Shown here one piece after another: positions 38,414 to 48,176 of a DNA stretch of 55,003 bases. The DNA comes from Bacteroidales bacterium (GTDB lineage Bacteria > Bacteroidota > Bacteroidia > Bacteroidales > UBA932). The translations under genes and the position numbers were made by a program. The stretch is from the NCBI GenBank assembly GCA_024694675.1, contig JAILJO010000058.1, forward strand, positions 1 through 55,003, read 5' to 3'. The notes beneath the pieces are model-generated. The model was not told the DNA's origin. It ran no database searches and saw only the letters and a list, made by a program, of their open reading frames with translations. The stretch's first letter is position 1, and each line of letters opens with the position of its first letter.

Positions 38414-39177
38414 ATCCTGAACAGTCTTTTGGCATTCTCAGTAGTCACTTCTTCAATGACTTCAAGGGCGACACCCTTGACCTCCGCCACTTTCTCAGCA
38501 ATTATGGGCAGATACGCGCTCTCGTTCCTCTGTCCCCTGAACTTGCCGGGGGCAAGGTACGGAGCGTCCGTCTCCAGGAGTATGTGCTCCATGGGAATCC
38601 TTGCCACGGTGTCCGGAAGGCTGGCTTTCTTGAAGGTAATCACTCCGCCTATTCCCACGGAAAAGTCTCCGTACTGATTGGCACGCTGATACACTTCGTA
38701 GCTGCCGCTGAAACAGTGAAGGTCTCCCCTCAGATGCAGGTGCCGGCAGTCTTCCAGCACCTCGAAAAAGTCCTCCCACGCATCCCTGAGGTGTATATTC
38801 ACCGGAAGGTCCATCTTGGCCGCCAGCTCAAACTGCAGCCTCAGCGCCTCCTTCTGCTCCTTCGCCCACTCCTTCCCCTCATGGTAGTCCAGCCCGATTT
38901 CCCCAATCGCCACAATCCTTGAAGATTCCGCCAGCCGGAACACCTCCTCCAACTCCTCCTTCCAGTTCTCCGCCACGGATCCGGGATACAGCCCCAGCAT
39001 ATTGTAAATGGCACCGGGAAACTTCCGGGAGATTTCCCACATGGAGGGGCGCTCGCGGGAGTCGATATCGGCCTGGATCATTATGCCCACGCCGGCATCC
39101 AGGGCGCGCCGGACGGCCGGTTCCGCGTCAGGCAGGAGCCACGGGTCATAGAAATGCGTATGCGTGTCCACGAACAT
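38410..39177 (-). CDS. TatD-family hydrolase
   Basis: MFVDTHTHFYD, AIGEIGLDYH, HCFSGSYEV, LLETDAPYLAP. Confidence 0.94.
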   Translation of the reverse strand: MFVDTHTHFYDPWLLPDAEPAVRRALDAGVGIMIQADIDSRERPSMWEISRKFPGAIYNMLGLYPGSVAENWKEELEEVFRLAESSRIVAIGEIGLDYHEGKEWAKEQKEALRLQFELAAKMDLPVNIHLRDAWEDFFEVLEDCRHLHLRGDLHCFSGSYEVYQRANQYGDFSVGIGGVITFKKASLPDTVARIPMEHILLETDAPYLAPGKFRGQRNESAYLPIIAEKVAEVKGVALEVIEEVTTENAKRLFRI

Positions 39178-39182
39178 ATAGG

Positions 39183-39211
39183 CAAAGATACGGCTTTTTT
39201 TATTATATTTG
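39183..39211. promoter_or_regulatory. Divergent -7 elements (TATCTTTG on -, 39183-39190; TATATTTG on +, 39204-39211)
   Basis: TAnnTTTG motifs, each 5 nt from the start codon it serves. Confidence 0.5.
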
Positions 39212-39216
39212 TAACC

Positions 39217-41199
39217 ATGAAACGCCATCTGACACTATTACTTCTTTTCGCCGCCATCCTTTGCAATGCTCAGAGCAGGGCGGACATGTTTTCATTCAAA
39301 GTTATGTACCCCCAGGGGACGGTAACCCAGGGAGATTACATCAATGTGACTTACTTCCTGGAAGCACTGAACTACTCCGTCAAAGACGTTGAGGAGGTCC
39401 CTGGTCTCAAGATTGAATCCATAAACAGGACAAAGAGAGTCCTTGAAAACGGATTTGACCTGGTTACCACCCAGTGCCTTTACACTGTCATCTCATCTGG
39501 AGAGATTACGCTGCCGCGCCTGGAGGCGGAGGTCAATGGGAAGCCGGTGGGGGGAGATCCCATCGTCCTCAATGTCCTGCCGCATCCCAAATACGGTTAT
39601 GAATGGGTGAAGGCCAAGGAGTTCCTGATTTCGAAGGGTGTCAGTCCGGATAACCTCATCATGAGGTATACCTCTGACGCCTTGGCGGCTTTCTCGGACA
39701 ATACCGCAAAGGCCTTCGCCGTGGTTGTACGCAAGGCTTTTGAACCATATATAGAGAATCCGGTGCTGGCTTACGGTATCGGGAATTCCATGTGGGACGG
39801 TACCAGCGCAAGCGAAAACTCCGTATACCATATCCTGAGCCAGTATAACAAGCAGCTTCAGTATCTGCGTCAGAAGGGAGAACTCTATCGTTCCATACCT
39901 CAGTCGCTGTATATGGAAAAGCCCACAGGCGTAAAGCCGCTTCTGGGAGAGATAAAATACGGCCAGACAGGCCCTTACAATGCTTTCTTCCCCAAGGAGA
40001 AGTTCAAGGATAAGGATTCTACCTGCCTTGTTGGCTGCGGCCCGGTGGCCCTTGCGGAACTGCTCGCATATCACAAGTATCCTGAGAAACCCGTTGGTAA
40101 GGGTACTCTCAAGCTTTCCAGCGGAAAGGAGATGGAGGTTCCCATGAAAGACGCCCCGTTCTCATGGGACGGTTCAAAGAAAGCCATGGCGGCCCTGATG
40201 CTGTGCTCCGCCGCTTCCGTGAGTGCGGAGATTGCGCCGGACGGAACGGCATCGTCCCTTATAGACTTCAAGCCCGCGCTCATGAACAACTGGGGTTACA
40301 GTCCCAAGTGTACATATGTGTACAGCCTTCCTGAAAATACCATGCTCAAGATGGTGTACGCAGATCTCAACAAGGATTTGCCGGTCATTGTGGCTGACGC
40401 AGCGCACATATTTGTCATAGACGGGTACGACCAGGATTTCCTCCATCTGAACCTTGGCTGGGGCGGTTACTGCAACGGCTATTACAGGGCGATGGTCATA
40501 GACTCGGACAAGAGCCGCCAGCTGCCGTTTGACGAACTCCTATCCGGTATCCAGCCCAATAAACAGGCGGAAGAATATGCCGTGAGCGTCAAGCTCAGCA
40601 AGCCCGCCACGTTTGAGAAAGAACTTTCCAAGGTCCTTTCGAAGGACGGTCGCAAGAAGGAGGAGATCACAAGCCTCAAACTGTCCGGAAAGATAAACGG
40701 CTGGGACATTGCCATAGTCCGTCAGATGGCCGGCGCAATGGTGGACGGAAAGTATGACGAGGGCCACGGGGTCCTCATGGAACTGGACCTCTCTGACGCC
40801 ACTTTTACCCACGGCGGCTGCTACGTCACCCGCAGCGCAAGCAAGATGACCTTCTCCGGCTCGCTGAACGGAACGCCTTACCACTATGACATGTCCAAGA
40901 TAACATCGTCCCAGTGGATGGAAATGCAGTCCATGGGCCTCTCTCAGGGCCCCACCTGGCTCATCCAGCCCGCTTCCACCGGCGGATTCAAGGTGTCCTG
41001 GTATGAGGAGAACGACACCATAGGCCCTTACATGTTCTCGGACTGCCAGAATCTGAGGAACGTGATTCTTCCCAAGAACATCAAGGAAGTTGCAGGCAAT
41101 GCCTTCTCCGGCTGCCGCGCGCTTCAGTCCGTAAGCGGCCTGCCCAGGAACGTGGCCCCGGACGCATTCGAGAATTCAAGCCTTAAGGGAAAGCTTTAG
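39217..41199 (+). CDS. Secreted C10 (streptopain/SpeB-like) cysteine peptidase with BatD-like N-terminus and LRR_5-like C-terminus
   Basis: CLVGCGPVALAELLAYHKYPEKP; HIFVIDGYDQDFLHLNLGWGGYCNGYY; MFSDCQNLRNVILPKNIKEVAGNAFSGCRALQSV. Confidence 0.75.
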   Translation: MKRHLTLLLLFAAILCNAQSRADMFSFKVMYPQGTVTQGDYINVTYFLEALNYSVKDVEEVPGLKIESINRTKRVLENGFDLVTTQCLYTVISSGEITLPRLEAEVNGKPVGGDPIVLNVLPHPKYGYEWVKAKEFLISKGVSPDNLIMRYTSDALAAFSDNTAKAFAVVVRKAFEPYIENPVLAYGIGNSMWDGTSASENSVYHILSQYNKQLQYLRQKGELYRSIPQSLYMEKPTGVKPLLGEIKYGQTGPYNAFFPKEKFKDKDSTCLVGCGPVALAELLAYHKYPEKPVGKGTLKLSSGKEMEVPMKDAPFSWDGSKKAMAALMLCSAASVSAEIAPDGTASSLIDFKPALMNNWGYSPKCTYVYSLPENTMLKMVYADLNKDLPVIVADAAHIFVIDGYDQDFLHLNLGWGGYCNGYYRAMVIDSDKSRQLPFDELLSGIQPNKQAEEYAVSVKLSKPATFEKELSKVLSKDGRKKEEITSLKLSGKINGWDIAIVRQMAGAMVDGKYDEGHGVLMELDLSDATFTHGGCYVTRSASKMTFSGSLNGTPYHYDMSKITSSQWMEMQSMGLSQGPTWLIQPASTGGFKVSWYEENDTIGPYMFSDCQNLRNVILPKNIKEVAGNAFSGCRALQSVSGLPRNVAPDAFENSSLKGKL

Positions 41200-42086
41200 A
41201 GTTGCTTCCTTCTGCTGAACACCGGCCAGCGACTGTCTTCACCGTAGTCCTGGCCGGTGTTTTCCAATATGGCCATGTCTTCAGGTGAAATAGTGAAGCC
41301 AAGCTGGGCGTTGGAGCGGATGTGCTCCGGGTTGGAGGACTTGGGAAGTGATACGGTTCCGAGCTGCAGTGTGTACTGTATGCAGAGCTGGGGGATGGTA
41401 GCGCCGTATTTTGCAGCCATGGTGGCAAGGTCCTCGTTCTTAAGGGCTGCGCCGTGGGCTATGGGGGAATAGGCCTCCACGATGATATCGTTCTGCTTGC
41501 AGAATGCCACAAGCGACGACGGAGTCTCTCCTATGTGAAGGAGGATCTGGTTCACCATGGGCTTAATGCGGCAGTCTTCCAGGATGTTCAGAAGGTCGTC
41601 GATGAGGAAGTTGGATACGCCGATTGACTTGACTTTGCCGGCCATATAGGCATCTTCCAGAGCCTTCCAGACCTCTTTGTTCTCCTGGAAGTAGCGCTTC
41701 TTTCCGCGGAACTCCGCCCAGGGCTGAGGGCAGTGGATGATAATGAGGTCCGCCGGGCCGCAGTCCAGTTTACGGAGGGACTCGTCAATGGAGTCCGCGG
41801 CTTCTTGGTAAGTTTTTCTCTCTGCGGCGACTTTGGTGGTGAGGAAGATCTGGTTGCGGGGGATGCCGCTCTTTTTGATGCCTTCTCCAACCCCGCGCTC
41901 GTTGCCATATGCCTGCGCGGTGTCGATGTGCTTGTAGCCGGCTTCCAAGGCGCTGCAGACTGCTGCCGCGGCCTTATCGTCCGGAATGAGCCATGTTCCA
42001 AGGCCGATTTTGGGGATGGCCAGTCCGTTGGGGAGGGTGTAAGTTTCGTTCAGTATCATGGTTCTTTGTGTTGGTTGATCTTCCAT
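41196..42086 (-). CDS. Aldo/keto reductase
   Basis: IPKIGLGTWLI, HIDTAQAYGNERGVGEGI, IGVSNF. Confidence 0.94.
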   Translation of the reverse strand: MEDQPTQRTMILNETYTLPNGLAIPKIGLGTWLIPDDKAAAAVCSALEAGYKHIDTAQAYGNERGVGEGIKKSGIPRNQIFLTTKVAAERKTYQEAADSIDESLRKLDCGPADLIIIHCPQPWAEFRGKKRYFQENKEVWKALEDAYMAGKVKSIGVSNFLIDDLLNILEDCRIKPMVNQILLHIGETPSSLVAFCKQNDIIVEAYSPIAHGAALKNEDLATMAAKYGATIPQLCIQYTLQLGTVSLPKSSNPEHIRSNAQLGFTISPEDMAILENTGQDYGEDSRWPVFSRRKQL

Positions 42087-43501
42087 CCTATCAGGGCCAC
42101 CAGGAAAGACATCAGGGGCGAGATGATGTTGAAAAAGCAGAAAGGAGCATAGGCCAGGGTGGGGACGGACAGGATTGTGGCCTGGGTCATTCCGCAGCTG
42201 GACCAGGGGAAAAGGGGAGAGGTCACGGTGGCGGAGTCCTCCACGCTGCGGCTCATGAGCCGTCTTTCATAGCCTTCCCTGTCGAAGGATTCCCGGTATA
42301 TATTCGAGGTAAGGATAATGGACAGGTATTGGTCCGATACTATCCCGTTCAGGGCCGTTCCAGTCACTACCGTGGAACCCACCAGGCCGGCGCGGGTGCG
42401 CATGAGAGGAGCCAGGATGCGGGCAAGGTCATCGATCATGCCGCTTGAACGCATGCATGCCCCAAAGCACATGGCACAGAGGATAAGGAATACAGTGTTC
42501 AACATTCCAAGCATGCCGCGGGTGGTGACAAGCTGGTCCACCACCTCGTTGCCGGTATTGATGGATACTGTGTCATAAATCATCCTCACAACGCCAGTGA
42601 AGTTGATTCTTGCGGCGGAACCGGATGTTGCTGCTTCTCCTATCTGACGGACCACCTCCGGCTGGAAAAAGATGGCGGCCGCCGCTGCGACCAGCGTTGA
42701 TATTGCCAGGACGATGATGGCAGGCTTCTTCCTTATGATAAGCCAGATTGTGATAGCCGGCACCACCAGGAGCCATGGCGTTATGTGGAAATGCGACGAC
42801 AGCACTTCAGTGTACATACCCATCTGCGCCTCTCCCGTTCCGCCGCCGGTGAATCCAAGAACGGTGAAGATAATCAGCGTAATAATCATGGACGGGACCG
42901 TGGTGAGATACATGTAATGGATATGTTCGAACAGGTCCACCTTGTTCACGGACGATGCCAGAATGGTGGTGTCCGACAGGGGAGACACTTTATCTCCGAA
43001 ATAGGCGCCTGATATGATTGCGCCGGCGGTCATGGCATCTGAGAAACCTTCTGCGCGGCCTATTCCCAGAAGCGCGACGCCCACCGTCGCTATGGTGGTC
43101 CAGGACGATCCGGTAAGCACCGACACCAGCGCGCACAGGATGCAGGCGGTGAGAAGGAATACCTTGGGGCTGATTATCTTAACGCCGTAGCAAATGAACG
43201 CCGGAACCACTCCGCTCATAGTCCAGGTGCCGGAAATAGCACCGATGAGAAGGAGTATAACTATTGCCGGAGCTACGTCGCCTATGTGTGCTATCACGGC
43301 CTTTTCAAACTCTTTCCAAGGAGTCTTGTAAAGCCACATGGAAAGCCATATGCAGACTCCCGCCCCGGCCAGCAGCGCCACCTGTGACGCCCCAAGTATG
43401 GAGTCCGCCCCAAATATTGAAATATCCAGCGCCAGCAGCGCCACAAGCACCGCCAGCGGCACCAGTGCCAGGATAGTCCTATGTCCGGGTTTAATAATCA
43501 T
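42056..43501 (-). CDS. NhaC-family Na+/H+ antiporter
   Basis: IGAISGTWTMSGVVPAFICYG; GAYFGDKVSPLSDTTILA. Confidence 0.93.
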   Translation of the reverse strand: MIIKPGHRTILALVPLAVLVALLALDISIFGADSILGASQVALLAGAGVCIWLSMWLYKTPWKEFEKAVIAHIGDVAPAIVILLLIGAISGTWTMSGVVPAFICYGVKIISPKVFLLTACILCALVSVLTGSSWTTIATVGVALLGIGRAEGFSDAMTAGAIISGAYFGDKVSPLSDTTILASSVNKVDLFEHIHYMYLTTVPSMIITLIIFTVLGFTGGGTGEAQMGMYTEVLSSHFHITPWLLVVPAITIWLIIRKKPAIIVLAISTLVAAAAAIFFQPEVVRQIGEAATSGSAARINFTGVVRMIYDTVSINTGNEVVDQLVTTRGMLGMLNTVFLILCAMCFGACMRSSGMIDDLARILAPLMRTRAGLVGSTVVTGTALNGIVSDQYLSIILTSNIYRESFDREGYERRLMSRSVEDSATVTSPLFPWSSCGMTQATILSVPTLAYAPFCFFNIISPLMSFLVALIGWKINQHKEP

Positions 43502-43540
43502 AATGGTTTACTCCACAAATGTAATCAAAAAACTTGATAC

Positions 43541-44671
43541 TTACCATTTTGCGGAGGGGGAGCAGCGCTGGAGAAGGTCGGTGGAGATGAAACCGTCGGC
43601 TTCAAGGATGCCGGCGCATTCCAGTACGGTGGCGTAGGGAAGGGATGTAAGGGCCGATATCTCCGCGAAACCCACCCCGGGATTGTCAAACACGCAAAGG
43701 CCCACGGTCTCCATGGCGGTGCGGTTGTAACGGGCGTTGATAGCGTGGCTGAAGGCGGTCCGGCGGTCTGCCTTTCGGCGTGAGCGGGGCATGAGGCCAA
43801 GTTTCTCCACCAGTTCTTCCGGGGACGTCACAATCTCTGCCATATGGGCGCCAATGAGGGAATTACAGCCCGATGAGCGGACGTCGTCAAGGCGTCCGGG
43901 GACTGCAAAAACGTCTCGGTTGTAGTCACAGGCGTAGCGTGCCGTCATGAGCGAGCCGCCCTTTTTCCGGGACTCGATTACGGTCACGGACGATGCCAGC
44001 CCGGCAATAATCCTGTTGCGCCGCACGAAGTTGAACGCCACGGGTTCAGTCTTCAGCGGATAGTCTGTCACCAGCGCGCATCCGGGCGTGGCTACAATCC
44101 TGGACGCCAGTTCCCGGTGCTGTGCCGGATACACAGCCTCTATCCCGGTAGCCATTACTCCAATAGTGGGTAAACCGTGCTCCAGGGCAGCTGAGTGAGC
44201 TATCCCGTCCACGCCGAAGGCAAGGCCGCTGACGATACACGGCTTCACGGTGGCCTCAGCCATTGCGGAGACAATCTTTTTGCACCACACGCTTCCGTAC
44301 GGACTCACGTCACGTGTGCCAACAATGCCCACCATAGGCCTGAGGGAAAAGATTTCAGCGGGGGAGGAGGAGCCGCGAAGGTAAAGGCCCAGCGGCGGGT
44401 CTTCGCATTCGGAGAGCGGGACGGGGTAGTCATCGTCCCCTAAATGGATGAACCTGCAGCCAAGCCGGTCAACGGATTCCAATTCGCGAGAGGCCCAGTC
44501 AAGGGAGGCTTGGCAGAGCTGGTCCTCAAGGTCCGGATGGCCGGGCACGTGGGGAGAGCAGCGGAACAGTTCCGAGGCGCTGCCGTAAGTATTCAAAAGA
44601 TTGAGTGCAATGGAAGGATTATAACCGAAAATCCTGTTCAGGGCGCACCAGGCTACAACTTCTTCGTTCAT
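43541..44671 (-). CDS. dprA: DNA-processing protein DprA
   Basis: VGIVGTRDVSPYG, SGLAFGVDGIAHSAALEHGLPTIGVMATGIEAVYPAQH, FAVPGRLDD. Confidence 0.93.
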   Translation of the reverse strand: MNEEVVAWCALNRIFGYNPSIALNLLNTYGSASELFRCSPHVPGHPDLEDQLCQASLDWASRELESVDRLGCRFIHLGDDDYPVPLSECEDPPLGLYLRGSSSPAEIFSLRPMVGIVGTRDVSPYGSVWCKKIVSAMAEATVKPCIVSGLAFGVDGIAHSAALEHGLPTIGVMATGIEAVYPAQHRELASRIVATPGCALVTDYPLKTEPVAFNFVRRNRIIAGLASSVTVIESRKKGGSLMTARYACDYNRDVFAVPGRLDDVRSSGCNSLIGAHMAEIVTSPEELVEKLGLMPRSRRKADRRTAFSHAINARYNRTAMETVGLCVFDNPGVGFAEISALTSLPYATVLECAGILEADGFISTDLLQRCSPSAKW

Positions 44672-44697
44672 GGCTTTTTTGCCACGAATATATAAGC

Positions 44698-44742
44698 AAA
44701 AAAAAGATACCACAAAAATTGAAGAGCAATTTGTGTGGTATC
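44698..44742 (-). terminator. Rho-independent terminator for queA
   Basis: Minus strand GATACCACACAAATTG-CTCTT-CAATTTTTGTGGTATC (15/16 paired) followed by T8. Confidence 0.85.
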
Positions 44743-44775
44743 ACATTGTTTTTTGCGTCTTTTTTAATAAGACCC

Positions 44776-45825
44776 CTATACTATGAGAAGGGCGTCTCCG
44801 TAAGGTCCGAAGTTGTATCCGTTCTCAAGTGCGGCTTCGTAGGCGGCCATCACTTTCTTGTATCCGCCGAACGCAGCCACGCTCATGAGCATGGTGCTCT
44901 GCGGAAGATGGAAATTGGACACTATTGCATCCGGAACTGAATACTGGTACGGAGGGAAGATGAACTTGTTGGTCCATCCGTCGAAGGCGTTCACCTCATG
45001 GGTGGTGGTGACATAGGTCTCCAGACCCCTCATCACGGTAGCACCGATGGCGACGACCTTCTTTCCGCTGCGCTTTGCCTTGTTGATGCGCTCTGCGGCG
45101 GCCTCGGAAATGATGAGCCTTTCCGAATCCATCCTGTGCTTGGAAAGATCTTCTACATCCACTGTGCGGAAATGGCCTATTCCCATATGGACGGTAATGA
45201 AGGTCTTGTCAATGTCCTTCAGGATCATGCGGTTGAAGAGCTCGCGGCTGAAGTGCAGACCTGCGGCGGGAGCGCTCACGGCGCCCTCTTCGCTTGCAAA
45301 GATGGTCTGGTAGTTCTCCACGTCTTCCTCCGTTGTCTTTTCTTTCACGAACTCCGGAACGTAGGGCTCACCAAGGGCAAAGAGAGCTTCCTTGAAGTCC
45401 TCGTATGGGCCGTCGAAGAGGAAACGCAGGGTGCGTCCGCGGGAGGTTGTATTGTCGATGACCTCAGCCACCAGGGACTCGTCCTCGCCGAAGTACAGTT
45501 TGTTGCCGATCCTTATCTTCCTGGCGGGATCCACAATGACGTCCCAGAGGCGCTGCTCGCGGTTGAGTTCGCGGAGCAGGAGGACCATGATATCGGCCCC
45601 GGTCTTTTCCTTCTTGCCGTACAGGCGGGCGGGGAAGACCTTGGTGTCGTTGAGGACGAATACGTCGCCCTTGCCAAAATAGTCGATGATATTCTTGAAG
45701 AGGCGGTGCTCTATTTCACCGCTGTCCTTGTGAAGGACCATCAGGCGCGCCTCGTCCCTCCAACGGGGAGGGTTCTGGGCTATGCGCTCCTGCGGGAGGT
45801 CAAAGTTGAATTGTGAGAGTTTCAT
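44776..45825 (-). CDS. queA: S-adenosylmethionine:tRNA ribosyltransferase-isomerase
   Basis: FNFDLPQERIAQNP, GAVSAPAAGLHFS, FHLPQSTMLMSVAAF. Confidence 0.95.
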   Translation of the reverse strand: MKLSQFNFDLPQERIAQNPPRWRDEARLMVLHKDSGEIEHRLFKNIIDYFGKGDVFVLNDTKVFPARLYGKKEKTGADIMVLLLRELNREQRLWDVIVDPARKIRIGNKLYFGEDESLVAEVIDNTTSRGRTLRFLFDGPYEDFKEALFALGEPYVPEFVKEKTTEEDVENYQTIFASEEGAVSAPAAGLHFSRELFNRMILKDIDKTFITVHMGIGHFRTVDVEDLSKHRMDSERLIISEAAAERINKAKRSGKKVVAIGATVMRGLETYVTTTHEVNAFDGWTNKFIFPPYQYSVPDAIVSNFHLPQSTMLMSVAAFGGYKKVMAAYEAALENGYNFGPYGDALLIV

Positions 45826-45885
45826 TTGCAATATCCTCCCCCAAAGGGGATACTCTTATAATACGAACGAAAACGCAAAAAAGTT

Positions 45886-46554
45886 TCACGCCTTTTTGCC
45901 GGAACCGAAAATACGGTTTGCCAAAGGCCCCGTTACCTTCATACAAAGCCCCGTCAGAATGGCCTGTATGACGGTTCCTTCACGTATTACTACGGTTTCT
46001 CCGTTACCTGTGAAAAGCCCGAAAAACACCAGTGCCAGAACCACGGTAATGGCAACCAGGGTGACGTCCATGATAACCTTTATGGTACTGAACTTGGCTC
46101 CGGTGCGCTGCATGATTACGTTCAGCGTGCTGTCGGCCGGGAGCATCCAGCCCTGGCCTACGATTTCCAGGTCAATGCCAACTGCCGTGAGTATCACGGC
46201 GCCAAGGCACAGCAGAATCCGGATCACATAATTTGTGGCGGGAGCCTCAAGCGCGTCAAAAAGCCACACGGCTCCGTCCACCAGATAGCCGAATATAAAT
46301 ATAGGTACAATCTGCAAGAGCATTTCCCACTTGAAGTTCTTCCCCAGTATGATCATCTGCAGTAGCACGAAGAGCAGGTTGAACAATATGGTGAAAGTGC
46401 CTATGGAAAGCTCTGTAAACTTCAGGCTAAGTATTGTGGGAATGCAGGAAAGGGGAGCGATTCCAAGATTGGATTTGATGGAAACGCCTACGCCCAGGGC
46501 CACTACGATGAGTCCCAGGGTGGATATTCCGTATCTCCTTAAAACGTCTTTCAT
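45886..46554 (-). CDS. YczE/YitT-like membrane protein
   Basis: ALGVGVSIKSNLGIAPLSCIPTILS..., multiple TM segments. Confidence 0.7.
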   Translation of the reverse strand: MKDVLRRYGISTLGLIVVALGVGVSIKSNLGIAPLSCIPTILSLKFTELSIGTFTILFNLLFVLLQMIILGKNFKWEMLLQIVPIFIFGYLVDGAVWLFDALEAPATNYVIRILLCLGAVILTAVGIDLEIVGQGWMLPADSTLNVIMQRTGAKFSTIKVIMDVTLVAITVVLALVFFGLFTGNGETVVIREGTVIQAILTGLCMKVTGPLANRIFGSGKKA

Positions 46555-47693
46555 ATGTTCATTCTTATGCGGTTGGCTTTAGGATAGAGGTTGTTGCATC
46601 GGGAGCCGATGTTCTTCGCCGGCCCCAGCGCCTGTCCCTTGTAAGTGATGGTTATCATGCCAAGAGGAGTGCCTTCAGGCAGCTTCAGGGCATCCCCGTG
46701 AAGGTAGTGGAGTGCGGTCTGAAGGTCTATATCGACCTCCGGAAAAACCTCCGTGGCGGCAGCAGGCCTCTCTGCGCGGAACAGCATGAATGGATCTGCC
46801 ATTCGGGAGGGAACGTACGCCCCGTTTTTCTTCAGAACCGCCACATACTGGCCTTCCCCGGGAACCAGGCCCGGAAGCATGGCGTAGCCTGCTCCAAGAT
46901 GCACAGCAGGCGCCATAGCCCCAAGGCCCACTACGGAAGATCCCAGTTCAGATGCTATCCAGGCCACGGTATCCTCGTTTTCCAGATGATTGAAGGTGCA
47001 GGTGGAGTAGACCAGAATTCCGCCTTCCTTGAGGGTGGGCCAGACAGAGGCCAGTATCCTGCGGGAACGGGCGGCGCAGAACGCGGGGAGCTCCGGGGTC
47101 CAGTCCTTCACGGCCTCCGGGTCCTTACGGAACATGCCTTCGCCGGAGCAGGGGACATCGGCAAGGATAATGTCGAAAAGGGGAGCGTTTCCAAAGGCCG
47201 ATGGGTCGCGGCTGACGGTGCCTACACGGTCATCGGCCCAAAGGCGGACGTTGTCGCGGAGAATGGGGTAGCGGGTGCGCATGACCTCGTTGGCAAGGAG
47301 GGTGAACCTGTCCCCGAACCTTTCCCTCAATGACGATGAGAGATCTGTCGTCTTCCCTCCCGGCGCTGCGCAAAGGTCCAGTACCTGAACACACGGGCCG
47401 AACCCGTCCAGCACCTTCCGGAAAACGTGCCCCACCATCATGGCGGAACTTTCCTGCACATAGTAGCACCCGGCATGGAAAAGCGGGTCCAGCGTGAATA
47501 CGGGACGATTTTTAAGCGTATATCCGTACGGGCTCCAGGGAATTGGCTCCGCCTCCGGGAAAGGGCATTCCTTCAGTTTGGAAGGATTCAGCCTTATGGA
47601 AACGGAAGGCTCCGTTTCCAGGGCCTTCAGCACCGTTTCCGCATGTTTGCCGACGGATTCTTCAAGCAGGGATATGAACTCCGGCCTAAACAT
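46551..47693 (-). CDS. NOL1/NOP2/Sun (RsmF-like) rRNA m5C methyltransferase
   Basis: VLDLCAAPGGKTTDLSS, DVPCSGEGMFRKDP, GGILVYSTCTFNHLENE; start MFRPEFISLLEE. Confidence 0.93.
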   Translation of the reverse strand: MFRPEFISLLEESVGKHAETVLKALETEPSVSIRLNPSKLKECPFPEAEPIPWSPYGYTLKNRPVFTLDPLFHAGCYYVQESSAMMVGHVFRKVLDGFGPCVQVLDLCAAPGGKTTDLSSSLRERFGDRFTLLANEVMRTRYPILRDNVRLWADDRVGTVSRDPSAFGNAPLFDIILADVPCSGEGMFRKDPEAVKDWTPELPAFCAARSRRILASVWPTLKEGGILVYSTCTFNHLENEDTVAWIASELGSSVVGLGAMAPAVHLGAGYAMLPGLVPGEGQYVAVLKKNGAYVPSRMADPFMLFRAERPAAATEVFPEVDIDLQTALHYLHGDALKLPEGTPLGMITITYKGQALGPAKNIGSRCNNLYPKANRIRMNI

Positions 47694-48141
47694 CCTTGGG
47701 CCATGCGCTGTTGATGTCAAAGCCCGGAGGGAACTTCCCTTCCGATGCGTCCACAAGCCCGTCCACAATCTTGTCCAGCGCCTCCTTAATCTTTCCGGAG
47801 AGCATCATCTTCATCATGAGGTTGAGGTCCGCCTCAGCCTTGATCCAGAAGTCCGTCTTGTAAGGGTCGATGACCGCCGGGTCGAAATGAATTTCTATGT
47901 GGAAAGCAAACGGAGCGCCGAAGTCCACCAGCTCTATCATGGAATAGGGTACCCTGTTGTGCACCTTTACGCCAATGTTGAAGCCTTGAACCGTGGCGGT
48001 GAGGGTGTCATAATCGGCGGTAATCATGGACTTCTTGTCTTCCGGAAGCATGGTCTGGAAGTTACGGAGGTCCACCATGGACATATAGAGTTCGTGCGGC
48101 TGGCGGGAAACGGTCCCGTGCTTGGACGTAATTTCGGTCAT
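47686..48141 (-). CDS. Hypothetical protein, possibly SRPBCC-like
   Basis: 151-aa ORF with promoter-like upstream region. Confidence 0.55.
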   Translation of the reverse strand: MTEITSKHGTVSRQPHELYMSMVDLRNFQTMLPEDKKSMITADYDTLTATVQGFNIGVKVHNRVPYSMIELVDFGAPFAFHIEIHFDPAVIDPYKTDFWIKAEADLNLMMKMMLSGKIKEALDKIVDGLVDASEGKFPPGFDINSAWPKDV

Positions 48142-48147
48142 AATTCT

Positions 48148-48169
48148 TATATTTGTAACCGCAAATATA
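48148..48169. promoter_or_regulatory. Face-to-face -7 elements forming an inverted repeat (TATATTTG-N6-CAAATATA)
   Basis: Perfect 8-bp inverted repeat of the TAnnTTTG motif between divergent genes. Confidence 0.6.
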
Positions 48170-48176
48170 GCAAAAT

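Noticed and set aside
44698-44742. Long hairpin as a possible ncRNA
   Set aside because: Followed by T8 on the minus strand directly after queA, so a simple terminator explains it
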